Source: Cohnella panacarvi Gsoil 349
GTDB taxonomy: Bacteria > Bacillota > Bacilli > Paenibacillales > Paenibacillaceae
Reading direction: 5' to 3'
NCBI RefSeq assembly: GCF_000515335.1
Contig: NZ_KI911563.1
Span: forward strand, 4,166,735-4,230,734
Length of the DNA stretch: 64,000 bases
Positions 27,198 through 34,506 of the stretch are shown piece by piece (position 1 is the stretch's first letter; every line of letters begins with the position of its first letter). The notes beneath the pieces are model-generated. The model was given only the letters and a program-made list of their open reading frames with translations, had not been told where the DNA came from and did no database searches. A program made the position numbers and the translations under genes.

Positions 27198-28352
27198 ATG
27201 ACCATAACGGCTGTATTGGATAAGCCTAAGCCCGTTCAGGAGTTGCTCGAACCGATCAAGATCGCCGACTGGATGAAACGTTGCCCGACGGTGACGCCCG
27301 ATCAGGTATGCGATGATCTCGTCGCGCTATTCCGCCATAACAAGGAGGCCGAATCCGTCGTCGTATGCGACTTTAAGGGATTGCCGATCGGCCTCGTGAT
27401 GCGGCATCGGTTTTTCCGCATGCTCGGTTCGGCGTTCGGGCTTTCGTTGTTCGGACATCAACCGATCGCGCGATTAATGGATGATCGGCCGCTAATGGCG
27501 GACATCGGCATACAGCCTTGGCAGTTGATCGATCGCGCGTTGAAGCGGGACGAAACGACGTTCTACGACGCGGTGCTGCTGACCGATCGCGGCAAGCTGG
27601 CGGGAATCGTGACGGTGAACGATCTGCTCCAAATGTCCAGATTGCTGCAAAAGGAAGCGACGAACAAGCAAGTGAGAACGGTACGCGATACGGAAAGCAT
27701 GATCGGGCAAGTACACGCATCGATCGACAAGGTGTCCGGGACGACTCAAGACACCAGGCTGTTGAGCGACCGAATCGCGGAGATGACGGTGCGAGGCCGT
27801 CGCGAGCTCGATGAGATGCTGATCTTGTTCCACATGTGGTCCGATATTGCGCTTCGCCAAGAAAAGGCGGTCGCGGAGCTTACCGATCGGACGAAAGCCG
27901 CCGACGGAATCATCAAGCTCATCGCGGAGCTGGCGGACCAGTGCAACCTGCTCGCGGTGAACGCGTCGATCGAAGCGGCCCGTGCCGGCCAGCACGGCAA
28001 AGGCTTCGGGGTCGTCGCGGACGAAATCCGCGGCTTGGCCGACCAGACGAAGCAGTCCGCCGTTCAGATCACGCGGCAGTTGCACGCGATGACCGCGGCG
28101 GTGAACGGCGCGGCAACGCTCATCCGAGAGGGCAAAGAAGGGGCGGATCGCGGCTTCGTCCAGGTGAAGCGGACCGAGGACACGTTCTCTCAGCTATGGC
28201 AGACGTCGGAGCGCAATCACGAGGCGGCTATTCGGCTTATCGAAGCTTGCGCGGAGGCGCAGAACATCTCGCTTCAAATTCGAAGCGAGTTCGGCAAATT
28301 AATGAACCAACTTCACGGACCTTCCGGGCAATCGGATTTTACACCGCGTTAA
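27198..28352 (+). CDS. Soluble CBS-domain methyl-accepting chemotaxis-type signalling protein
   Basis: 384 residues with no membrane segment. Residues about 20-155 hold a CBS pair (IADWMKRCPTVTPDQVCDDLVALF, VVVCDFKGLPIGLVMRHRFF, DAVLLTDRGKLAGIVTVNDLLQMS). Residues about 170-375 form an MCP signalling coiled coil whose tip is readable: LADQCNLLAVNASIEAARAG followed by KGFGVVADEIRGLADQT. It would couple nucleotide or phosphate-linked ligand binding in the CBS pair to CheA, or serve a non-chemotactic role. ATG follows TAGGAGGGG. Its stop codon lies inside the Pho box of the pst operon. Confidence 0.82.
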   Translation: MTITAVLDKPKPVQELLEPIKIADWMKRCPTVTPDQVCDDLVALFRHNKEAESVVVCDFKGLPIGLVMRHRFFRMLGSAFGLSLFGHQPIARLMDDRPLMADIGIQPWQLIDRALKRDETTFYDAVLLTDRGKLAGIVTVNDLLQMSRLLQKEATNKQVRTVRDTESMIGQVHASIDKVSGTTQDTRLLSDRIAEMTVRGRRELDEMLILFHMWSDIALRQEKAVAELTDRTKAADGIIKLIAELADQCNLLAVNASIEAARAGQHGKGFGVVADEIRGLADQTKQSAVQITRQLHAMTAAVNGAATLIREGKEGADRGFVQVKRTEDTFSQLWQTSERNHEAAIRLIEACAEAQNISLQIRSEFGKLMNQLHGPSGQSDFTPR

Positions 28353-28391
28353 CAAAACTATGACTTTCGGTTAACGTTCGGCTTATACAAT
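28338..28391 (+). promoter_or_regulatory. Pho box and promoter of the pst operon
   Basis: Four hexamers 11 bp apart: TTTACA (28338), TTAACA (28349), ATGACT (28360), TTAACG (28371), followed ten bases later by the -10 TACAAT (28386-28391). Spacing and order match the box before phoP, including a weak third hexamer beginning ATG. PhoP binding here would induce pstS under phosphate limitation. Confidence 0.8.
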
Positions 28392-28438
28392 GAATCTCGT
28401 AAGATAAAAAAAAGAGTTTGGAAGGGGAACCTACCGAA

Positions 28439-29377
28439 ATGAAAAAATGGCTGATCCTATCGTTGACCTTAATGTTGGCACTGACCTTGGCTGCATGCGG
28501 AAATAACAACAACAACACGGCAGGGAACGCTTCTAACGGAGGCGCAAGCGGATCTCCTAGCGAATCGCCGAGCGAGTCGGCAAGCGAACTCAGCGGATCG
28601 ATCCTCGCAACGGGCTCCACGGCAATCCAGAAACTCGTCGAACAAGCGGCGCAGAAATTCATGGATAAACACTCGGGCGTATCGATCCAAGTTCAAGGCG
28701 GCGGAAGCGGAACGGGCTTGACGCAAGTATCCGAAGGCCAAGCGGACATCGGCAATTCCGACCCGTTCGCGGAAGAGAAGCTTGACGCCGCTAAAGCGGC
28801 CGAGCTCGTGGATCACCAAGTCGCTGTCGTCGCGATGGCGGCGGTCGTTAATCCTGACGTTACGGTCGACAACTTGACGAAACAGCAGTTGATCGACATT
28901 TTCACGGGTAAAGTCACGAACTGGAAAGACGTCGGCGGAGCCGATGCCAGAATCCAAATCATCAACCGTCCCGCCAGCTCCGGTACCCGCGCGACGTTCG
29001 AGAAGTTCGCGCTCGGTCAGAAGACGGAAGACCTTCAAGGCTCGATCCAGGAAGATTCCTCCGGCACGGTTAAGAAGCTCGTCAGCGAAACGCCTGGCGC
29101 GATCGGTTACTTGGCTCTGTCCTACTTGGACGACAAAGTCAAGCCGGTGAAATACGAAGGCGTGGAAGCAACGGAAGACAACGTAGCAACCGGAGCTTAT
29201 CCGATCTGGGCCTACGAGCATATGTACACGAAAGGCGAGCCTACGGGCGCGGTCAAAGCTTTCCTCGACTACATGCTCAGCGACGAAGTCCAGCACGCAG
29301 ACGTCGTAGAGCTCGGCTATATCCCTACCGGCAAGATGCAAGTGAAGCGCGATGCGCAAGGCAACCTAACGAAGTAA
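28439..29377 (+). CDS. pstS: Phosphate-binding lipoprotein PstS
   Basis: Extracellular phosphate receptor of the high-affinity Pst ABC importer. 312 residues. Lipobox LTLAACG near residues 15-21 gives a lipid anchor on the cysteine. A low-complexity Asn/Ser/Gly linker (about 22-50) is followed by the PBP-like domain: ILATGSTAIQKLVEQ, GGGSGTGLTQVSEGQADIGNSD and NRPASSGTRATFEKF, whose backbone and S/T/R residues bind phosphate in this family. TGGAAGGGG lies upstream of the ATG at slightly long spacing. An earlier in-frame TTG is not favoured. Confidence 0.94.
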   Translation: MKKWLILSLTLMLALTLAACGNNNNNTAGNASNGGASGSPSESPSESASELSGSILATGSTAIQKLVEQAAQKFMDKHSGVSIQVQGGGSGTGLTQVSEGQADIGNSDPFAEEKLDAAKAAELVDHQVAVVAMAAVVNPDVTVDNLTKQQLIDIFTGKVTNWKDVGGADARIQIINRPASSGTRATFEKFALGQKTEDLQGSIQEDSSGTVKKLVSETPGAIGYLALSYLDDKVKPVKYEGVEATEDNVATGAYPIWAYEHMYTKGEPTGAVKAFLDYMLSDEVQHADVVELGYIPTGKMQVKRDAQGNLTK

Positions 29378-29402
29378 TTCATCTATCGCTTATTATGGTC
29401 CG

Positions 29403-29431
29403 GTCAAGGGGCTGACTATTCGCCCCTTGAC
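29403..29431 (+). other. Hairpin between pstS and pstC
   Basis: GTCAAGGGGC pairs with GCCCCTTGAC around a 9-base loop, with no T tract. This fits a processing or stabilising stem that leaves more pstS than downstream message. Confidence 0.5.
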
Positions 29432-29454
29432 TGACTGCGTAAAGGGAGAGGTTT

Positions 29455-30357
29455 ATGGCTAAGTCTTACGATCGACTAGAAGGGAAGCCGCATCTTACGG
29501 AGGAATGGGTCGGGAAGGCTTACACCTTCGTTTGCATTATGTTCCTCGTCATCACGATATCGTCGATGGTTTACTTCGTCGCTTCCAAAGGGCTTAGCAC
29601 CTTTCTCGTAAACGGCGTTAACGTCGGCGATCTGCTGACGGGCTTGAAGTGGAATCCGGAAGCGGATATCCCGTTGTTCGGCGCATTGCCGTTCATCTTC
29701 GGTTCTTTCAGCACTTCCATTCTAGCGGCGATCATAGCGGCTCCGCTCGGTTTCTGCGCGGCGGTGTTCATGGTCGAAATCGCTCCGAAATTCGGCCGCA
29801 AATATATGCAGCCCGTTATCGAATTGCTCGCCGGCATTCCTTCGGTCGTATACGGCTTCGTCGGTCTTAGCGTCATCGTTCCTTTCTTCCGGGATACGTT
29901 CCCCGGTCAAGGGATCGGAATCGCGGCAGGCGCCGTCGTGCTCGCCGTCATGATTCTACCTACCATTACGACAATCGCAACGGATGCGCTCGCCGCTCTG
30001 CCCGCGGGACTTAAGGAAGGCTCGTACGCGCTCGGCTCCACCCGTTATCAGACGATATCCCGCATCGTGCTTCCGACGACGCTGCCCGCGCAAATGACGG
30101 GCATCGTGCTCGGCATCGCGAGAGCGTTCGGCGAAGCGCTGGCCGTTCAAATGGTCATCGGCAACGCCCCGCACATCCCGCATTCCTTATTCGAATCGAC
30201 TTCCACGCTGACGAGCGCCATCACGCTCAGCATGGGCAACACGTCGATGGGATCGGTTCATAATAACGCGCTCTGGTCGCTGGCGCTGATCTTGATGCTG
30301 ATGACGTTCGTGTTCGTATTCATTATCCGCATGCTGGAAAGGAGATCGAAACTGTGA
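29455..30357 (+). CDS. pstC: Phosphate ABC transporter permease PstC
   Basis: 300-residue inner-membrane permease with six hydrophobic segments (first at about 23-45, FVCIMFLVITISSMVYFVA). The ABC permease EAA-like loop is visible as ALPAGLKEGSYALGSTRYQTISRIVLPTTLPA at about 180-211. ATG follows AAAGGGAGAGG. It overlaps pstA by four bases (GTGA), showing translational coupling. Confidence 0.93.
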   Translation: MAKSYDRLEGKPHLTEEWVGKAYTFVCIMFLVITISSMVYFVASKGLSTFLVNGVNVGDLLTGLKWNPEADIPLFGALPFIFGSFSTSILAAIIAAPLGFCAAVFMVEIAPKFGRKYMQPVIELLAGIPSVVYGFVGLSVIVPFFRDTFPGQGIGIAAGAVVLAVMILPTITTIATDALAALPAGLKEGSYALGSTRYQTISRIVLPTTLPAQMTGIVLGIARAFGEALAVQMVIGNAPHIPHSLFESTSTLTSAITLSMGNTSMGSVHNNALWSLALILMLMTFVFVFIIRMLERRSKL

Positions 30358-31241
30358 AAGCCAAAACCGTCGATAAAATCGCGACAGGCGTCTTCATTGG
30401 CATCGCGGCATTCATCGTCCTTCTGCTTGCCAGCTTGTTAGGTTATATACTCGTTCGCGGCGTCAGCCATATCAGCTGGCAGTTCCTAACGTCGCCTCCC
30501 CAGACGATTCGCGAAGGCGGCGGCATCGGTCCGCAGTTGTTCAACTCGGTGTTCCTGCTCGTGCTTACGATGATCATAACGATCCCGATCGGGATCGGAG
30601 CGGGCATCTACATGAGCGAGTATGCCAAGCCGAACAAAATGACCGGGTTCATTCGTCTCGTCGTCGAAGTGTTGTCTTCTTTTCCGTCTATCATCGTCGG
30701 TTTGTTCGGATTGCTCGTGTTCGTTAACTTTTTCGACTTCGGATTCTCTCTGTTCTCGGGCGCGCTCGCGCTCACCGTATTCAACCTGCCGCTTATGGTT
30801 CGCATTACGGAGCAAGGATTGAAGGGCGTACCCTTGTCCCAGAAAGAGGCGAGTCTCGCTCTAGGCATATCGAAGTGGACAACGATTCGTTCGGTTATGC
30901 TGCCCGTCGCGCTTCCGGTTATCCTGACAGGAACGATTCTTGCGGCAGGACGTATATTCGGCGAAGCCGCCGCGTTGATGTTCACGGCCGGCATGAGCAG
31001 CCCGAGACTGGATTTCACGAATTGGAATCCGCTGGACGCGGTATCTCCTCTCAATCCGTTCCGTCCTGCCGAGACTCTCGCCGTTCATATATGGAAAGTC
31101 AATTCCGAAGGCATCGCGCCCGATACGCCGGAAATCGCCGCGGGAGCTTCCGCCGTTCTCGTCATCCTGGTGCTCGTATTCAATCTAGGCGCTCGGATGC
31201 TAGGCCGCTATGTGCACCGTAAATTTACAGCCACGAAATAG
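30354..31241 (+). CDS. pstA: Phosphate ABC transporter permease PstA
   Basis: 295 residues, six membrane segments, partner of PstC in the channel. The EAA loop reads GVPLSQKEASLALGISKWTTIRSVMLPVALPV at about 158-189. Starts with GTG at 30354 inside the end of pstC. It is followed after 12 bp by pstB. Confidence 0.93.
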   Translation: MKAKTVDKIATGVFIGIAAFIVLLLASLLGYILVRGVSHISWQFLTSPPQTIREGGGIGPQLFNSVFLLVLTMIITIPIGIGAGIYMSEYAKPNKMTGFIRLVVEVLSSFPSIIVGLFGLLVFVNFFDFGFSLFSGALALTVFNLPLMVRITEQGLKGVPLSQKEASLALGISKWTTIRSVMLPVALPVILTGTILAAGRIFGEAAALMFTAGMSSPRLDFTNWNPLDAVSPLNPFRPAETLAVHIWKVNSEGIAPDTPEIAAGASAVLVILVLVFNLGARMLGRYVHRKFTATK

Positions 31242-31253
31242 GGGGGAATTACC

Positions 31254-32012
31254 ATGGCAGAAATCGCCCTATCCGCTAAAAACTTAAGCGTGCATTACGG
31301 AGCCCACGGCGCGGTCCGCAACGTCTCGCTGGACTTCGCGGCCAAGTCGGTAACGGCGCTGATCGGTCCGTCGGGATGCGGCAAATCGACGTTCCTGCGC
31401 AGCTTGAACCGGATGAACGATCTTATTCCGAACTGCAAAGTAACCGGGGAAATCTGGATGAAGGACCGCGACATCAACGCTCCGGGCACGGACGTCGTCG
31501 CGATTCGCCAGAAGATCGGCATGGTGTTCCAGCGCCCGAATCCTTTTCACAAATCGATCTACGAGAACATCGCTTACGGACCTCGCTACCACGGCGTGAA
31601 GAACAAGAAGAAGCTGGACGAAATCGTAGAGGAATCGCTAACGAGAGCGGCTCTGTGGGACGAGACGAAGGATCGCCTGCACAAATCCGCGCTGGCGTTG
31701 TCCGGCGGACAGCAACAGCGGCTGTGCATCGCGCGCTCCATCGCGGTGAAGCCCGACATGATTCTGATGGACGAACCGGCTTCCGCGCTCGATCCCGTCT
31801 CTACGGCGAAGATCGAAGAGCTGATCTCGGAACTGAAGCGGGAATTCTGCATCGTAATCGTTACGCACAACATGTATCAAGCGGCCAGGGTGTCGGAGAA
31901 AACGGCGTTCTTCTTGACCGGCCAAGTCGTGGAGTACGATTCGACGGACAAAATGTTCACGGATCCGGAAAGAGCGGAAACGAGCGACTACATCTCGGGT
32001 CGTTTCGGATAA
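31254..32012 (+). CDS. pstB: Phosphate ABC transporter ATPase PstB, copy 1
   Basis: 252 residues. Walker [11 protein letters not shown] (about 37-46), Q-loop [21 protein letters not shown] signature [14 protein letters not shown] (about 148-161), Walker [14 protein letters not shown] (about 170-182) and H-loop [15 protein letters not shown] follows GGGGGAA. A second pstB follows after 28 bp; both keep all catalytic motifs. Confidence 0.94.
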   Translation: MAEIALSAKNLSVHYGAHGAVRNVSLDFAAKSVTALIGPSGCGKSTFLRSLNRMNDLIPNCKVTGEIWMKDRDINAPGTDVVAIRQKIGMVFQRPNPFHKSIYENIAYGPRYHGVKNKKKLDEIVEESLTRAALWDETKDRLHKSALALSGGQQQRLCIARSIAVKPDMILMDEPASALDPVSTAKIEELISELKREFCIVIVTHNMYQAARVSEKTAFFLTGQVVEYDSTDKMFTDPERAETSDYISGRFG

Positions 32013-32040
32013 ATCATCCTTTCGAACAGGGGATAGGACC

Positions 32041-32802
32041 ATGACTGCGAACGCAATCATCGATATCAACGATCTGAACTTATATTACGGCGATTTCCAT
32101 GCGCTGAAGAATGTATCCATGGACATTCCGGAGAAGGCGATTACCGCGTTCATCGGGCCGTCCGGATGCGGCAAATCGACGCTGCTTCGCACGTTCAACC
32201 GGATGAACGATATGATCGCCGGTACGCGGATCGACGGGACAGTAGCGATCGCGGGAACCGACATCTACTCGAACGAGGTGGACGTGGAGACGCTTCGCAA
32301 ACGCGTTGGCATGGTGTTCCAGCAGCCGAATCCTTTTCCGAAGTCGATCTACGACAATATCGCTTACGGCCCTCGCCTCCACGGCGTTACCGATCGCCGC
32401 AGGCTGGACGAAATCGTCGAGACGAGCTTGCGTTCGGCGGCGTTGTGGGAAGAAGTGAAGGACCATCTGAAACGCTCGGCGTTAAGTATTTCCGGCGGCC
32501 AGCAGCAACGCTTGTGCATCGCGCGGGCGCTAGCCGTCGAACCGGATATTCTGCTGATGGATGAGGCGACGTCGGCCCTTGACCCGATCTCGACGCTGAA
32601 GATCGAAGAATTGGCGCAGGAGCTTAAGGACCGCTATACGATCGTGATGGTCACGCACAATATGCACCAAGCGGCTCGCGTATCGCAGCAGACCGTGTTT
32701 TTCCTGAACGGGGAAGTCGTCGAATACGCGGAGACGGAGCGGCTGTTCTCCAATCCGACCGACCAACGCACGGAAGACTACATTAGCGGAAGATTCGGCT
32801 GA
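32041..32802 (+). CDS. pstB: Phosphate ABC transporter ATPase PstB, copy 2
   Basis: 253 residues. Walker [11 protein letters not shown], signature [14 protein letters not shown], Walker [14 protein letters not shown] and switch histidine [12 protein letters not shown] are all intact. Differs from copy 1 at many positions, for example [14 protein letters not shown] in the Q-loop against [14 protein letters not shown]. Tandem pstB genes also occur in Bacillus. Whether the two act as a heterodimer or alternate is unknown. Confidence 0.94.
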   Translation: MTANAIIDINDLNLYYGDFHALKNVSMDIPEKAITAFIGPSGCGKSTLLRTFNRMNDMIAGTRIDGTVAIAGTDIYSNEVDVETLRKRVGMVFQQPNPFPKSIYDNIAYGPRLHGVTDRRRLDEIVETSLRSAALWEEVKDHLKRSALSISGGQQQRLCIARALAVEPDILLMDEATSALDPISTLKIEELAQELKDRYTIVMVTHNMHQAARVSQQTVFFLNGEVVEYAETERLFSNPTDQRTEDYISGRFG

Positions 32803-32820
32803 TACCGGGGGGAATCGAGA

Positions 32821-33483
32821 ATGATGGTTAAACGCAAAGAGTTCGATCTTGGACTGGAAGAGATGCAGAAGATTCTTGCCGAAATGGGCGAGAGAGTGGA
32901 TAATGCGCTGACGAGATCGATGAAGGCGCTCAAGGACGTCGATATCGCGACCGCGCAGAAGATCGTTGCCGAAGATTCCGAGCTGAACCAGATGGAAGAG
33001 AGGATCAGCGAGATCGGAGCGAAGCTGATCGCTACGCAGCAGCCTGTAGCCAAGGATTTGCGCCGCATTCTGATCGCCTTCAAAATTTCATCCGATCTGG
33101 AGCGAATGGGCGACCTGTCGGTCGATATCGCGAAGGCCGTGCTTAGGCTGGACGGACAGGAGCTGATCAAGCCGCTGCTCGATCTGCCCCGCATGGCGGA
33201 TATCGTAAGCGTCATGATTCAAGAGTCCGTGCAATCCTACGTGGACGAGAACGTCGATCTTGCTTATAAAAGCGCCAAGGACGACGACCAAGTCGACGCG
33301 TTGTACGCGCAGATCCTCCGCGAGCTGTTCGCGCTTATGGTCGAGCATCCGAAGACGGTCGGTCAAGCGATGCTGCTCAGTTTCGTGGGACGCTATATCG
33401 AGCGGATCGCGGACCATGCGACGAACATCAGCGAGAGCGTCGTCTACCTCGTCACCGGCACGCGCCCGGATTTGAACCAATAA
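32821..33483 (+). CDS. phoU: Phosphate transport regulator PhoU
   Basis: 220 residues, all helical, with two copies of the PhoU three-helix bundle. The metal-binding motifs E-x-x-x-D-x-x-E can be seen in FKISSDLERMGDLSVDIAKA (about 79-98) and in RYIERIADHATNISESVVYL (about 190-209). Represses Pho signalling by linking PstB to PhoR. ATGATG start after CCGGGGGGAA. Last gene of the operon. Confidence 0.94.
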   Translation: MMVKRKEFDLGLEEMQKILAEMGERVDNALTRSMKALKDVDIATAQKIVAEDSELNQMEERISEIGAKLIATQQPVAKDLRRILIAFKISSDLERMGDLSVDIAKAVLRLDGQELIKPLLDLPRMADIVSVMIQESVQSYVDENVDLAYKSAKDDDQVDALYAQILRELFALMVEHPKTVGQAMLLSFVGRYIERIADHATNISESVVYLVTGTRPDLNQ

Positions 33484-33496
33484 CGAACCGCATAGG

Positions 33497-33529
33497 AAGA
33501 GTCGATCCGTGTCGGATGGGCTCTTTTTT
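33497..33529 (+). terminator. Rho-independent terminator of the pst-phoU operon
   Basis: AAGAGTCGATCCG pairs with CGGATGGGCTCTT around TGT, followed by six T. The stretch 33530-33740 contains nothing I can support. Confidence 0.85.
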
Positions 33530-33740
33530 GCGCCTCGTTAACGGAACGAAAACGTTGTCTTTACAGCGAAGCGATAAGGTGATGAACATAGATTATCGGG
33601 AGCCGATCGAGATGGACAAGCGGGCATCGAGCGGCCCGTCGTGGAACGAAGAGCCGGCATGCCCGTTGGGTGAAATGCTTCATTGTTCATGTAGCTTCCC
33701 GCCATGGATTTTGCAATCGACGATGAAGTTCCTTGTAATA

Positions 33741-33784
33741 AAATCAGGATGGGACAGGGATATCACCGTGGCCCATCCTGATTT
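33741..33784 (-). terminator. Terminator downstream of the cupin gene
   Basis: AAATCAGGATGGG (33741-33753) pairs perfectly with CCCATCCTGATTT (33772-33784). On the reverse strand the tail reads TATTAC after ATTT; on the forward strand GCTTTT follows, so it may work both ways. Confidence 0.8.
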
Positions 33785-33794
33785 GCTTTTCCAG

Positions 33795-34271
33795 CTAACC
33801 GCCCAGAATATCTATGCCGTACTTGGCGGCTGTCGAGACCAGCAGTCCCACATCCTCCGGGTTGGGAGGGAGCCCGGGTCCCGGCAGCAGAGGGCCCGGA
33901 AGATGGACCGCCAATTCCTTAACGAACTTATCGAATCCGGCAGGGTAAGCGGTGACGATATACTTCGCTTCGTTCGTCTCCAGTCGAAAGCTATGAACGA
34001 TGCCGCGCGGAGCGAACAGATAAGTGCCCGGTTTCGCATGATAGACTTTATCGCCGATCGTGTATTCGATCTCGCCTTCCAAGATAAAGAAAGATTCATC
34101 TTCTCTGTGATGGACATGCGGAGGCGGTTCGCAGCCTTTGGTCTCCACCATCTGCAAGATGGCGAATTGTCCGTCCGTCTCATCGCCGCTCACCAGCAGA
34201 GACGAGGTGTTGCCTAAGAACTTAAACGTATTCGTATCATTAACTTGCGTGCAAATCGGTTGAATCGCCAT
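33795..34271 (-). CDS. Cupin-domain protein
   Basis: 158 residues. Cupin motif 1 reads PPPHVHHREDESFFILEGEI (about 48-67), with the H-x-H and E metal ligands, and motif 2 FAPRGIVHSFRL (about 86-97). Resembles small quercetin-dioxygenase-like or unknown cupins; the substrate cannot be inferred. ATG follows TAGGAGG on the reverse strand. Convergent with phoU. Confidence 0.82.
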   Translation of the reverse strand: MAIQPICTQVNDTNTFKFLGNTSSLLVSGDETDGQFAILQMVETKGCEPPPHVHHREDESFFILEGEIEYTIGDKVYHAKPGTYLFAPRGIVHSFRLETNEAKYIVTAYPAGFDKFVKELAVHLPGPLLPGPGLPPNPEDVGLLVSTAAKYGIDILGG

Positions 34272-34506
34272 GAATATCCTCCTAACAATAGGTTTGTTTT
34301 GATTCGTTATATCTTCTTACGTCCAGCTGTTATAGGCACCTCCTCCCGATTTTGCGGATGTAAAAATAAATATCATTTATATAATCGCTTCCATGTAATA
34401 ATCTGTCAATATCCGCGAGGGTATCCAGAGCCGTGCGACCCCTGCAACACTATGGTAAAATGGCTGTATGGTTGTTTAAACAGTCGAACTGGCGGGGTGG
34501 GCGCTC

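Noticed and set aside
33516..34217. Forward frame of 233 codons
   Set aside because: It is the opposite strand of the cupin gene, whose motifs and ribosome site are clear.
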